A stretch of 36,336 bases of DNA from Chloroflexota bacterium (GCA_009937635.1 JAACFF010000014.1:1-36336); one strand, 5' to 3'; positions 1 to 8,256 are shown, numbered from the stretch's first letter. Numbers and translations: made by a program. The notes: generated by a model not told the origin, from the sequence alone.

Positions 1-207
1 ACTTCTACCATGTTACCGGATCATGATGGCTGGTCTGTCTATTACACGCTTTTTTCGGCAACTGGGTGGACTGCGGAAGCGGAAGCGCAATCGGAAGCAC
101 TCATTCAGAAGGCGGTCAATCGCGCCCGCAAGAATTGGTGTTCAGCCGGCATTCGCCTGGTCGATCTGGAAACTGTAAGCGCCGATCTAGACATCTGGGC
201 AAACTGA
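1..207 (+). CDS. C-terminal end of a probable AAA ATPase (DUF234-like tail), 5' truncated by the window
   Basis: The frame is open from base 1, so the gene probably begins upstream of the window; the ATG at 10 need not be a start. The visible 68 or so residues contain YYTLFSATGWT followed by a helical Glu/Ala-rich stretch and a closing segment GIRLVDLETVSADLDIWAN. From memory this resembles the tail of archaeal-type (DEXX-box) AAA ATPases, where an aromatic-LFS-x-x-G-W/F element precedes an LVDLE-type strand and a final Asp-Leu-x-x-Trp. The nucleotide-binding motifs lie outside the window, so function cannot be confirmed. The closest terminator-like hairpin is about 400 bases downstream. Confidence 0.4.
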   Translation, partial: TSTMLPDHDGWSVYYTLFSATGWTAEAEAQSEALIQKAVNRARKNWCSAGIRLVDLETVSADLDIWAN

Positions 208-284
208 TTTCAAGAAGCTGGAAAGGAAAATATATCGACTGGAATTTTACTAAGAATCGAGCACAGCGTTAACTGCAAAAGCGA

Positions 285-324
285 GGACCATGTGATCTTG
301 GGCAAACATATGATCACATGGTCC
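285..324. repeat. Perfect 13-bp inverted repeat, 14-base loop
   Basis: GGACCATGTGATC at 285-297 is mirrored exactly by GATCACATGGTCC at 312-324. No T-run follows on either strand, so it does not look like an intrinsic terminator. It could be an operator, a small cruciform or the end of a decayed mobile element. Confidence 0.7.
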
Positions 325-614
325 GGGCCGATGGGATGTGGATCGCCATCTGTTGATATTTTATGTAGATTACCATTAAACAGGTAGTCTCGTCAAGCAT
401 TTCTATCATTGCCCCTTTTTTGCAGCCAAAAATAAATAATTTTGTACGGCGTCGCCGGATCTGACTGATCGCGGTTATGTGGATTGTTTTTCCAGCCTGA
501 CCGGTAATTGTGCTTTGTATCCGGCCGTTTGTTTCTCGACGCCTGCCCGCCAGCGCTTGACGTTGCTGGACAGGCTTTGGGATGCCAAGCAGGCGACTGC
601 AAAGTCCCAAGAAA

Positions 615-651
615 GCAAAAAAGCCAGTGCTACCCACACTCGCTTTTTTCG
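615..651. terminator. Bidirectional intrinsic terminator-like hairpin
   Basis: A run of six A and GC (617-624) pairs with GC and a run of six T (642-649); AGTG at 626-629 pairs with CACT at 637-640 across a CTACCCA loop, with one C/C mismatch. The symmetric A and T runs would allow termination on either strand. No confidently called gene is close on either side, so its client is unclear. Confidence 0.5.
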
Positions 652-858
652 CTGATTTTTATTGGTTAAACCGCATACTCCGCTCTTTTCGGGTGCTACC
701 CACACCCTCAGCGCGAAGCCCCTTTATTGGGGAGGGGGATTTTGTATCTCCTATGCGGCTTGTAATGACATGTGGAGGATAGCACAAGCCGATCTCTGTG
801 TCAATGGATCAGACGTTCTGGACACGACTATTCCAAAGTCAAGATTAATGGCTGAATT

Positions 859-953
859 GTCATTCCGGCCCCCGCCTTCGCGAGGGTGACCTACGGCGGG
901 AATCCAACTTCACACTCGAGGGAATGGATGCCTGCCTTCACAGGCATGACAAT
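859..953. repeat. Degenerate dRS3/REP-like palindromic repeat pair
   Basis: GTCATTCCGGCCCCCGCCTTCGCG-type sequence begins at 859, runs through GCGGGAATCC near 896, and is followed at 921-953 by GGAATGGATGCCTGCC and CAGGCATGACAATGG. This matches the widespread intergenic pattern in which GTCATTCCCGC...GCGGGAATCC and ATGGATxCCxGCC...GGxATGACA form nested stems. Both halves have drifted, which suggests an old, inactive insertion. Confidence 0.55.
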
Positions 954-992
954 GGAAAAGCGACTTTTGAATCGCCCCGACGTTTGTAGATA

Positions 993-1023
993 GATTGGAC
1001 CAATCTTCAATATTGGTCCAATC
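993..1023. repeat. 12-bp perfect inverted repeat upstream of the 388-aa gene
   Basis: GATTGGACCAAT at 993-1004 is mirrored by ATTGGTCCAATC at 1012-1023 with a 7-base spacer. A second small hairpin (ACCCT/AGGGT, 1028-1042) follows at once, then the start of the next gene. The position suggests an operator or leader structure for that gene, possibly an autoregulatory site; this is inference. Confidence 0.6.
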
Positions 1024-1047
1024 CTGTACCCTTTCACAGGGTGAAGT

Positions 1048-2214
1048 TTGTGCACGCGCATGGCCGCGGCGGACAGACCCTCACAAGCTCTACTAAATGC
1101 ACAAAAAGAGCTGGAAAAACGGCGGCGCATGGCCAGTATATCCTACCGGTCACCGCAAAGCCCCCTCGCCAAGCAGGCTCGACCTGACTGGTTTGCCCTG
1201 GCAGCAGAGGCACAACCCCAGCCAGTTGAAACCGGCTCGACGACGACACTCCCTACCCCGCAGCCGGCCGTACGCGTATCGCCAACGATCGCCGCCTGGT
1301 GCCTGAACAAAGCGCATCACCACCTGGAAGCCACTTTGGATGGCCCGTACCGCCTCTACAAGATCTTGCAAGCGCTGGATGGGCAGGGGCGTGGCTGGTT
1401 GGCCAAGCAGATGGTCGAGCAAACGTTGTCTAAGAAGGATAGCCCTTCTTATATCTACGGCCGTCGCCAGCTAAAGATCATGCTAAAACGGGGCGAAAGC
1501 CTGTTCTGGAACAGGGTTAAGAAAAACGGAGCAGTTCGCATCCGCCTGGTATCGCGGGCCAAGGTAGCTGCGCTGCTGGGCTGCGGCCGTTTGCGAGGGC
1601 GCGAGGTAGTTCTCTCCTTGAACGCCCTGCTGGGAAACGGCCGTGGCCGCCAGGCGGCGGTCAATGCCAACCTATACGCCTGCGTACATGCTGGGCAAAT
1701 CAATAACAAAAAGGAAACGCGACCCATCAGCCGCGCTCGTATCCACCAACTATGCGGCTGCTCTCCCTATCGCCAACGCAACTATGAAAAAAGGGCCGGC
1801 ATGCGCGTGGTCAACAATATCCGCATTCTCGGCCCTTACAATGAATACAACCTGGCGCGGGCCAGGCAGTATCATGAGCTATCCGCCTACAAACATATCG
1901 ACTTCCGGGGCAAGATCAACCGGCACCAACGAGGCGCAGCTTACCTGGCCGTGCGCCTACCAAACAGCTATATAGTGCCAGCCTCATTCGAGGTATCCCA
2001 TTCCCGCAGACAACGCACGTTAAATCGCCTCTTAGACGGCCTCTGCCAATTGGGCAGCGGGGGCAGCGAAAGAGAAGAATTTGTGCGTCTGTACCACCGG
2101 GATGCGGTGACGGCCGTGCGCTCGTTCAATCGCGATCCACAGAAAAGCGCCTATTGGCCAATAAATCGGGGTAGTGGAGCACGTCTATGGCGCACCATGG
2201 GTGATCTCGACTAG
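1048..2214 (+). CDS. Unrecognised basic 388-aa protein, possibly DNA-binding/replication-like
   Basis: I do not recognise the family. The protein is Arg/Lys-rich, with no signal peptide or membrane segment. Its N-terminal 90 residues are low-complexity and Pro/Gln/Ala-rich. The middle (about 150-260) contains SRAKVAALLGCGRLRGREV and SRARIHQLCGCSPYRQRNYE, both of which look like short helix-turn-helix units (SRA-x-[IV]-xx-L-x-GC). The start is TTG at 1048 or more likely ATG at 1060; neither has a strong Shine-Dalgarno sequence. The gene stands alone, bounded upstream by inverted repeats and downstream by a strong terminator. The two HTH-like units plus a palindromic leader fit a sequence-specific DNA-binding protein such as a plasmid or mobile-element replication initiator, but no catalytic motif proves it. 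Confidence 0.6.
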   Translation: MCTRMAAADRPSQALLNAQKELEKRRRMASISYRSPQSPLAKQARPDWFALAAEAQPQPVETGSTTTLPTPQPAVRVSPTIAAWCLNKAHHHLEATLDGPYRLYKILQALDGQGRGWLAKQMVEQTLSKKDSPSYIYGRRQLKIMLKRGESLFWNRVKKNGAVRIRLVSRAKVAALLGCGRLRGREVVLSLNALLGNGRGRQAAVNANLYACVHAGQINNKKETRPISRARIHQLCGCSPYRQRNYEKRAGMRVVNNIRILGPYNEYNLARARQYHELSAYKHIDFRGKINRHQRGAAYLAVRLPNSYIVPASFEVSHSRRQRTLNRLLDGLCQLGSGGSEREEFVRLYHRDAVTAVRSFNRDPQKSAYWPINRGSGARLWRTMGDLD

Positions 2215-2234
2215 AGGTCTTTTAGGGCAAAATT

Positions 2235-2267
2235 AAATAGCTGTTACTGTTTTTGTAACAGCTATTT
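2235..2267. terminator. Intrinsic terminator between convergent genes
   Basis: AAATAGCTGTTAC at 2235-2247 pairs perfectly with GTAACAGCTATTT at 2255-2267 around a TGTTTTT loop. It sits 20 bases after the 388-aa gene and about 34 bases beyond the stop of batE on the other strand, so it can serve both converging transcripts. Confidence 0.8.
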
Positions 2268-2300
2268 CGTTCTCGTTTGAGTGCGTCTTCGTGGAAAAGC

Positions 2301-3116
2301 TTACGAAATTGAGGGCGAGAGGGTAGCAGCTACCGGTTCCACTGCTTCGGCGGGGACCCAGGAGTCGTCCGCGCCAGTGGGTGTGTCCAGACGAATCCAG
2401 TTTCCTTGTTGTTCTACCAGGTTCACGGCCGTGCCACTGCTTAAGCTATACTCGGTGGCAAACTCAACACCAGGCTCACTGCTGATGGCAACGCTAGGCG
2501 AAACAACTACACCGGAAGGTTGGGTCTGTTCTAGAAAGGTACGGCTGGCCAGAGAGGCGCCAGACAACAGCAGCAAAATGAGTACCAATGCCGCTGCATA
2601 TTGGACCATCTTCTTTACCCGGTCCGATTGTGCCTGTTGGCGAACTACCAAGAGGAAGCCCAGCAAGAACCAAATCCCCAGAACCAACACGGCCGTTTCG
2701 TTTTCTGTCAGTTCGTTCGTAATCTGGGCCAGAGTCATTAGTGGTCCAGCGGCCTCTTCAGCAAAAAGCTCTGTCGTCTGAGCCCGCACCAAAGCCAAAT
2801 TGGCCTCGATATCGCCGTCGCGCGGATTCAATTGCGCAGCGCGCTCCAGATTCAACACCGCTCGTCCCAGGTCACCCTGCTGGAAGTAAACGTTGCCCAA
2901 ATTGTAAAACACAGCGCTGTCCTGCACGCCGCGAGCGATCTGCTCTTCATAAATCTGCGCTGCTTCGGCATAATGGCCGGCCACGTACAATTGGTTGGCC
3001 GCCTCAACGGCCGTCGTATCAGCTTCCACCTTAGGATTTAATATAGTGATGGCTATGGCCAAGCCAGCCAATAGAAGCAGGCCAATCAACAGTAGAGAGT
3101 AACCATTTCGTTTCAT
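2301..3116 (-). CDS. batE: BatE-like TPR/SH3 membrane protein
   Basis: This is the last gene of the Bat operon. The 271-residue protein has an N-terminal membrane segment (about 7-27), two to three TPR motifs (40-115, with FYNLGNVYFQQGDLGRAVLN as the clearest), two further hydrophobic segments (about 140-160 and 170-190) and a C-terminal bacterial SH3-like domain (about 205-265; GTAVNLVEQQGNWIRLDTP). TPR plus SH3 is the usual BatE architecture. A GAGGA ribosome-binding site stands just before the ATG. BatE is thought to work with the VWA proteins BatA/B in envelope complexes; the exact role is unsettled in the family. It is separated from batD by 66 bases containing a hairpin. Confidence 0.85.
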   Translation of the reverse strand: MKRNGYSLLLIGLLLLAGLAIAITILNPKVEADTTAVEAANQLYVAGHYAEAAQIYEEQIARGVQDSAVFYNLGNVYFQQGDLGRAVLNLERAAQLNPRDGDIEANLALVRAQTTELFAEEAAGPLMTLAQITNELTENETAVLVLGIWFLLGFLLVVRQQAQSDRVKKMVQYAAALVLILLLLSGASLASRTFLEQTQPSGVVVSPSVAISSEPGVEFATEYSLSSGTAVNLVEQQGNWIRLDTPTGADDSWVPAEAVEPVAATLSPSIS

Positions 3117-3127
3117 AATGTCCTCTT

Positions 3128-3169
3128 GTCAGGAGTCAGCGGTCAGAAGCCGGCTGACTCCTGACCGCT
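3128..3169. repeat. 13-bp hairpin in the batD-batE gap
   Basis: GTCAGGAGTCAGC (3128-3140) pairs with GCTGACTCCTGAC (3153-3165); an overlapping alternative pairing joins AGCGGTCAG (3138-3146) and CTGACCGCT (3161-3169). It lies inside the operon, with no T-run, and belongs to the GTCAGC-type repeats seen in other gaps of this operon. Confidence 0.7.
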
Positions 3170-3182
3170 GCTTGTATTCGCT

Positions 3183-5084
3183 TTAGAGTGATTGCTCCAG
3201 ATCGTTTATTACTTGTTCCGTCTCGTTTAGTAGATCGCCATTGTTCGAGTTGACCCCGGATGGCGCATAGCGGCCCATTTCACTGAGCATCAGGCAGTTT
3301 TGGACGCGTTCAGTCAATGCCGGTTCGACGCCTTTCTGTAAAAGTATTGTAGCCAACCGGGTTTGTGTCTGCCCCGTCACGGGTTGGTTTAATTTTTCTT
3401 CCAGATAACCGGTTAAGATTCGCCCAGCCAACTCATTTGTATCGGCCGTCTGTTGTTTTCGCGCCGTTCGCAGGGATTGTTTTGCCTTCTTTGCTGCTCC
3501 CCGGCTGCGCCGCACATCGGCCATTTCCAGGCGCTGCTGCCGGTAAGCGCGCCAGCCAAAATGACCGGCGATAAGGATTAATGGCAAGACCCACAAGAGC
3601 CAGTAGGCGCGGTTGCCAGTCAGCGGCGCACCGCTGCTGCGCCCCAATTCGGAAGCGGGTTTATTAGGACGTAATTCGGGGACAGCTGGAATTGTCACAG
3701 CCGCGCTTACTGTCGCGCCCGCACTCCCGTTGGGCGTAGCCGGAGCAACACCCGCTGCGACATCCCCCAGCACGCTGATGAGGATCGGCTCACTGCTGGT
3801 CGTTTCGTAGCTTTCTGTCTCGGGGTTGAAGTAGCTGAACACGATAGCCGGCAACAGTAGATCTCCGGCCTGTGTGGGCACCAACAAACGCTCGTAGCTG
3901 CGTACACCTCCAAAAACGCCGTCCGTGAAGTGCGTGTTTACAGTCGCCTTGCTGTCAAAGGCGCGCCATTCTGGTCCTTCTGACCAGAGCGGATCGGCCA
4001 GATTGTTCATATTGCCCACGCCACGCAGGGTCACATGCAAGGTCACGGTCTCGTTAACTTTCGTTTCGGCCGTGTCCGCCTGGGCCTGGATATCAAATTG
4101 ACCAACAGCGCCCTGGAAGTTGGCCGGGGCATTATCCGGCAGCGGGCGTACGTTCATCGTTATGGGCTGTGTTTGCAGGGCCATTCCCCGGCTGAAGAAA
4201 TCGCCAGGAATGGTCAACGTAGCAGGCTCGATGGTAACTTCGCCCACGCCTGTGGGGAACAATACCGTTTGTAATTCTGTGACGCGATAGGCCCGGCCTG
4301 CCGCTTCGGTGGTGTAATCAACCTGGTCCTCAGAACGTTCTTCGCTCCAGAAGCCGGTGAAGCTTGGGCTCTGGTACTCCGGCTGATCAAACAGGTTCTC
4401 CGCCTGGTAGAAGCGGAATGTATAAAGTACCTGCTCGCCTTGGTAGGGATTGGGATTGTCTACCAGCGCTTCAATAAAAAATGGCTGACCCACAAGTTCC
4501 GTCGGCGCGTCGGCCGGGTCCATTGGTGGCGCCGTATTACCTGGGTTGACCTGGTTGCTTGGCATACCGGGCATGGTGGGGAACAGATTGTTGAGATTGG
4601 GGAAACCCGGTATGTTGGGGAAATTCGGCCGGGTGGGGAATCCTGGCATGGAGGGGATACCCTGGTTTGGCGCAGGCTGTACCTGCCCTGTTCCCTGGCT
4701 AACTTCGATCATGATTGGCTGCGTGCTGTATAGCTGGCCATCGATCTGCACCGACACCGGGTTGATCATTAACTGCCCGGCCTCGGTGGGATGCAGCGAG
4801 TAGCTGTAGGTAGCTTGCATGTTCATATCCCCATTGACAATGCTGATCTGTGTGCCGCTGCTGCTGCCCAGAATCTCGAAGCCATCCAGCGCCGGCAGTG
4901 CCGGCTGGGAAGCTTGCCCGGCGGTACTGTCTATGGTTACTTTCAACACCAGGACTTCATCCGTGCTCAGACGGTTGCGGTCCACTTCGGCCGTCACGGG
5001 AGATTGCGCACTGCCTGGCAAGGCAAAAACGCCGATGAGCAATAAGCTAATGATCGTGACGACAAAAACCTTTGATTTCTTCAT
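3183..5084 (-). CDS. batD: BatD-like oxygen-tolerance protein
   Basis: I chose the ATG at 5084 rather than the first in-frame start at 5111, because CCGAGGA lies 10 bases before it and a signal peptide follows directly (MKKSKVFVV, hydrophobic to about residue 24, GSAQ cleavage site). The mature protein begins with a BatD immunoglobulin-like region (PVTAEVDRNRLSTDEVLVLK), then a Pro/Gly/Phe-Met linker of PGFP/PGMP units (about 140-185), further beta domains with the typical FxFYQAENLF and PTGVGEVTIEPATL segments, a Ser/Ala/Pro linker, one membrane helix (about 530-548) and a cytosolic helical tail. About 633 residues is usual for the family. BatD is the large membrane-anchored partner of BatA/BatB. 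The collagen-like PGFP linker is the unusual part. Confidence 0.88.
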   Translation of the reverse strand: MKKSKVFVVTIISLLLIGVFALPGSAQSPVTAEVDRNRLSTDEVLVLKVTIDSTAGQASQPALPALDGFEILGSSSGTQISIVNGDMNMQATYSYSLHPTEAGQLMINPVSVQIDGQLYSTQPIMIEVSQGTGQVQPAPNQGIPSMPGFPTRPNFPNIPGFPNLNNLFPTMPGMPSNQVNPGNTAPPMDPADAPTELVGQPFFIEALVDNPNPYQGEQVLYTFRFYQAENLFDQPEYQSPSFTGFWSEERSEDQVDYTTEAAGRAYRVTELQTVLFPTGVGEVTIEPATLTIPGDFFSRGMALQTQPITMNVRPLPDNAPANFQGAVGQFDIQAQADTAETKVNETVTLHVTLRGVGNMNNLADPLWSEGPEWRAFDSKATVNTHFTDGVFGGVRSYERLLVPTQAGDLLLPAIVFSYFNPETESYETTSSEPILISVLGDVAAGVAPATPNGSAGATVSAAVTIPAVPELRPNKPASELGRSSGAPLTGNRAYWLLWVLPLILIAGHFGWRAYRQQRLEMADVRRSRGAAKKAKQSLRTARKQQTADTNELAGRILTGYLEEKLNQPVTGQTQTRLATILLQKGVEPALTERVQNCLMLSEMGRYAPSGVNSNNGDLLNETEQVINDLEQSL

Positions 5085-5099
5085 AATTACGATTCCTCG

Positions 5100-5161
5100 G
5101 AAAGTTGCCAACTTTTCTCACCCTTTAGATGAGCACACTACACGTAAAGCTGGCAACTTTC
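5100..5161. repeat. 11-bp inverted repeat in the batC-batD gap
   Basis: GAAAGTTGCCA (5100-5110) is mirrored by TGGCAACTTTC (5151-5161), 40 bases apart. In the transcript it forms a hairpin whose 3' arm ends 15 bases before the batD start, just upstream of its ribosome-binding site, so it could influence batD translation or mRNA processing. Confidence 0.65.
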
Positions 5162-5172
5162 TTGTCTCTTCC

Positions 5173-6084
5173 CTACCAATCTTGTACAGGATCTTGCCAC
5201 GGCACGGCGAATATCTGGCCCAGGCGTTCTTGTAACGTCTCGCTGTCCCTAGCAATAGCCGCCAGCAGCTGCTCCGCCTGTTCCTCGGTCATGCGCTGAC
5301 CTGGGGCCGGAATCTGGCTAGGTTGCGCTTCCTGGTTGGGATCTTCCTGCCCAGGTTGTGGCTGGCCATTAGGATCTTGCTCTTGTTCACCTTCCTGAGG
5401 CTGGTCACCTTGGGACTGCGTGGGTTCTTGTTCTTGTTCTCCTTGCTGTCCGTCTTCAGACTGCTCCTGGTCCTGTTGTTCTTCCTGACCTTCGCCCTCT
5501 TGCTCTTGAGATTGTTCCTGTTGCTCCTGCTCTTCTTCCTGACCTTCGCCGTCTTGTGACTGTTCTTCCTGCTGTTCTTCCTGCTGTTCTTCTTGCTGCT
5601 CCTGCTCTTGCTCTTGTTCCTGTTGCTGCTCTTCTTGTTGCTGCTGTTGTTGCAGAGCTAGCTCCAGATTGTATTTGGCATCCTGGTCATCAGGATTAAG
5701 CAGCAGTGATTCCGTATAGGAGGCGACGGCCGTTTCCAGGTCCTGTGCGTTGTAAGAAGAGTTGCCCAGGTTATAAAAACTGCTCTGAGCCAGGGACTCC
5801 TCTGCGGCAAAACTGAGCGCCATTTGTAACTGCTCCAGCGCGGCATCATAAACGCCCTGCCGGTAGAGCGCGCTGGCTGCATTGTAGTATGGTTCCGCCA
5901 GTTCCGGTTCTTTTATCTGTGCCGCCTGGTAAGCGGCCAAGGCCTCTTCATACGCTTGTTGTGCGTAAGCGTCATTGCCTTCTTTGTTATATTTTTCGGC
6001 GGCCGACGGGCTGCAAGCGGTGACCAGCAGGCCTAAGGCCATTAAGACAATCAAGATGATGGTTGGTGATTTCTTGAATTGCAT
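5173..6084 (-). CDS. batC: BatC-like TPR lipoprotein with a Gln/Glu-rich tail
   Basis: The ATG at 6084 is preferred over a TTG at 6105: it has GAGGAG 8 bases upstream and directly opens a lipoprotein signal (hydrophobic stretch, then LLVTAC). After the lipid-anchored Cys come TPR motifs (about 30-145; NKEGNDAYAQQAYEEALAAY, FYNLGNSSYNAQDLETAVAS). Residues from about 145 to 250 are almost entirely Gln, Glu, Asp, Ser, Gly and Pro, a disordered acidic tail; a short helical C-terminus (QAEQLLAAIARDSETLQERL) follows. This last helix plus TPR is typical of BatC. The lipid anchor puts it on the outer face of the membrane, beside BatA/BatB/BatD. The extreme Gln/Glu tail, built from CAG/GAG/CAA repeats, is likely to vary in length between strains. 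Confidence 0.85.
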   Translation of the reverse strand: MQFKKSPTIILIVLMALGLLVTACSPSAAEKYNKEGNDAYAQQAYEEALAAYQAAQIKEPELAEPYYNAASALYRQGVYDAALEQLQMALSFAAEESLAQSSFYNLGNSSYNAQDLETAVASYTESLLLNPDDQDAKYNLELALQQQQQQEEQQQEQEQEQEQQEEQQEEQQEEQSQDGEGQEEEQEQQEQSQEQEGEGQEEQQDQEQSEDGQQGEQEQEPTQSQGDQPQEGEQEQDPNGQPQPGQEDPNQEAQPSQIPAPGQRMTEEQAEQLLAAIARDSETLQERLGQIFAVPWQDPVQDW

Positions 6085-6105
6085 CACAATACTCCTCGTT
6101 CCCAA

Positions 6106-7194
6106 TTAACCGCTCTGATTGCTGGCTGTTAATCGTTGACTGTTGGCTGCTGATTGTTGGTTGTTGGCTGTTAACTGTAGACTTTTCGGTGCCAGCTTTC
6201 GGTCCGAAATCAACTCCGCAACTATCAAGGCCGCCAGCGCCAGGGCCAGGAAAATCTGGAAGCGCTCGATATAGGTTGTTTCAAAGCGGCTCTGTAGTTG
6301 GGCGCGTTGCAGGTCGTCGATTTCCGCCAGCAGGCTGTCCAGCTCACGGCCGTCCGCGGTAGCGCGGTAGTATTTACCGTTGCCCGTTTGGGCGATAGCC
6401 TGCAGCGTCGTCTCGTCCAGCCGGGAAAGCACGACCTCGCCGTTTTGATCACGTTTATAGCCGGTGATCTCGCCATATTGGTTGGTTTCGGGTACTGGCT
6501 GCCCTTCTGGCGTGCCGAAGCCGATGGTGTAAATGATCACATTGGCATCGGCCGCTTCCTGCGCAGCTAGTAATGGATCTGTCTCATGATCTTCGCCGTC
6601 GGTCATGACGATCAACACCTTCTGGTTATTAAGTTCATCGTCAAAACCGGTCATGGCCGTGCGAATCGCTTCGCCAATGACGGTGCCGGGCCGCGAGATG
6701 ACACTGGGATTGGCGCTGTCCAGGTAGTTCAACGCGGTCAGGTAATCAGAGGTTAACGGAACCTGGACAAAGCTGGCCCCGGAAAAGGGGACCAATCCGA
6801 TCTCATCACCATCCAGGCGTTCCGTCAGGTCGGCGATTTCCAACTTGGCTCGATCGAGCCGCGTCGGTTTGATATCCTCGGCCAACATACTCTGCGAGAC
6901 ATCCAGAGCGACCATGACTTGCAGCCCTTCCTGGTCAATCTCGCGCACTTCGCTGCCCCATTGGGGGCGGGCGAGGGCTATAATAAGGAAAGCCAGGGCG
7001 GACAGTTGCAGTAAAGTGCGCCAGCGACGGCCGCTCCAATTGATATTGGCGCTCAAGCGATCTATCAATGATTTGTCGCCCAGACGATTGAGGGCTTTCT
7101 TCTGCTGTCTCTTAGCCCACAGAAGGAATAAAGCGACAACTGGTAAAAGTATTAAACCTAATAATAAGAACTGTGGCTGTGCAAATTGCATCAT
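6106..7194 (-). CDS. batB: BatB-like von Willebrand factor A membrane protein
   Basis: A 362-residue VWA protein with membrane segments at about 8-27 and 60-76 and a C-terminal one at about 312-330. The VWA domain carries a complete metal-ion-dependent adhesion site: DVSQS (98-102), Thr171 in RPGTVIG and Asp199 in MTDGED. This fits divalent-metal-dependent protein contacts outside the cell. It follows batA at 48 bases and precedes the TPR lipoprotein at about 20 bases. AGGTGA overlaps the start region, and the second of two adjacent ATGs (7191) may be the true start. The last 25 or so residues (LTANNQQSAANSQRLTASNQ) are encoded by a degenerate tandem repeat and are probably a repeat expansion into the gene rather than a functional element. 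Confidence 0.88.
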   Translation of the reverse strand: MMQFAQPQFLLLGLILLPVVALFLLWAKRQQKKALNRLGDKSLIDRLSANINWSGRRWRTLLQLSALAFLIIALARPQWGSEVREIDQEGLQVMVALDVSQSMLAEDIKPTRLDRAKLEIADLTERLDGDEIGLVPFSGASFVQVPLTSDYLTALNYLDSANPSVISRPGTVIGEAIRTAMTGFDDELNNQKVLIVMTDGEDHETDPLLAAQEAADANVIIYTIGFGTPEGQPVPETNQYGEITGYKRDQNGEVVLSRLDETTLQAIAQTGNGKYYRATADGRELDSLLAEIDDLQRAQLQSRFETTYIERFQIFLALALAALIVAELISDRKLAPKSLQLTANNQQSAANSQRLTASNQSG

Positions 7195-7201
7195 TCACCT
7201 C

Positions 7202-7242
7202 ACGTAGTCGTGTAATCTGGTAGTCGAATAGTCCGATAGTCT
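7202..7242. repeat. Short tandem TAGTC repeats in the batA-batB gap
   Basis: TAGTC occurs four times within about 40 bases (GTAGTCG twice, then AATAGTCCGATAGTC). It fills almost the whole gap between batA and batB. The unit differs from the GTCAGC repeats elsewhere in the operon but its placement is the same. Confidence 0.5.
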
Positions 7243-8256
7243 TTAGGGAACTGTTCTAAAAAGGGTGTTCCGTAAGGCAAGTTCAACTAGCAGTAAGGCC
7301 AGGGCTGGTATTAGCAACCAAACCAGCAACTCGTGGTACTGGTTGAATACCTGTACCTCGACCTGTGATTTTTCCAATTGGTTGATTTCATCATAGATGG
7401 CCCTTAGGCCGCCTGTATCCTCGGCGCGGTAGTACTTGCCGCCTGTGATATCGGATACCTGCTGCAGTGTCGCTTCATCCAGCACGCTCTCCTGGTAGGT
7501 GACGGTGGTGCCGCCAAACATGGAGGGCACCGGGACTGGGACTTCGCCAGGCCGTCCAGCGCCGATGGTATAAATCTTGATGCCCAAGGCCTTGGCCGCT
7601 TCGGCGGCTGTTATGGGGTCAACCTGCCCTGCGTTGTTCACGCCATCCGTCAGTAGAATGACTACTTTGCTTTCGGCGTCACTGTTGGTCAGCATGTTGG
7701 CTGCGTTAGCTATACCCAGGCCAATTGCCGTACCATCTTCTATTCCCAAGTCTGAAGCGAGTTGTACTTGCTCCAAGGAGCGATCTACCATTTTGTGGTC
7801 CAGGGTCAGTGGGCTTTGACTGAAAGCTTCGCTGGAGAAGATAACCATGCCGATCTTATCGTACGGCCGTTCGCTAATGAATTCGCTGATAACATCCTTG
7901 GCCGCTTCCAGCCGGTTCTGCGGTTCAAAATCGAGTGAGGCCATACTACCGGAAATATCCAGCGCCAGGGCGATGTCCACCCCCTCACCGGTGATGGTCT
8001 CTTTGCCCTGTACAATTTGTGGGCGGGCCATGCCGATGACCATCAACATGATGGCCAGAACGCGCAGCGCCATGGTCACAGGTCGCCAGGTAATGCGCCA
8101 GGAACGAGGCAGATCGCGGACCATACCGGCCGCGGCGTGATTCATCGTCGCCGGCCGCGTGCGCTGCCTGGAAAGAAAGTGGTACGCTACCAAGAGCACA
8201 GGGATGATCAGCGCCAGGCTGAGCACCCAGGGTGCAGCAAATTGAAAACTTGTCAT
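7243..8256 (-). CDS. batA: BatA-like von Willebrand factor A membrane protein
   Basis: A 337-residue VWA protein with two N-terminal membrane segments (about 10-27 and 62-77), a VWA domain from about 93 to 280 and a C-terminal membrane helix (about 310-330). The metal site is intact: DISGS (100-104), Thr176 in EDGTAIG and Asp204 in LTDGVNN. The start overlaps the stop of the upstream gene by four bases (ATGA), with AGAGGTGA upstream, indicating translational coupling. BatA and BatB are paralogues that normally assemble together; MoxR ATPases are thought to act on such VWA partners as chaperones or remodellers. Confidence 0.9.
   Translation of the reverse strand: MTSFQFAAPWVLSLALIIPVLLVAYHFLSRQRTRPATMNHAAAGMVRDLPRSWRITWRPVTMALRVLAIMLMVIGMARPQIVQGKETITGEGVDIALALDISGSMASLDFEPQNRLEAAKDVISEFISERPYDKIGMVIFSSEAFSQSPLTLDHKMVDRSLEQVQLASDLGIEDGTAIGLGIANAANMLTNSDAESKVVILLTDGVNNAGQVDPITAAEAAKALGIKIYTIGAGRPGEVPVPVPSMFGGTTVTYQESVLDEATLQQVSDITGGKYYRAEDTGGLRAIYDEINQLEKSQVEVQVFNQYHELLVWLLIPALALLLVELALRNTLFRTVP

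Larger units (their letters stand above)
208..1047. other. Long gene-poor gap with hairpins and repeats
   Basis: I see no convincing gene on either strand; the short open frames here have no recognisable protein signature and overlap one another. The gap instead holds a 13-bp inverted repeat, a terminator-like hairpin, a 13-bp direct repeat (GTGCTACCCACAC at 627-639 and 693-705), a degenerate dRS3-like repeat and a 12-bp inverted repeat just before the next gene. Separate entries describe them. Confidence 0.6.

Noticed and set aside
208-1047. tRNA or small RNA gene in the first long gap
   Set aside because: I looked for the TTCGA-type T-loop and acceptor pairing and found none; the structures present are simple hairpins.
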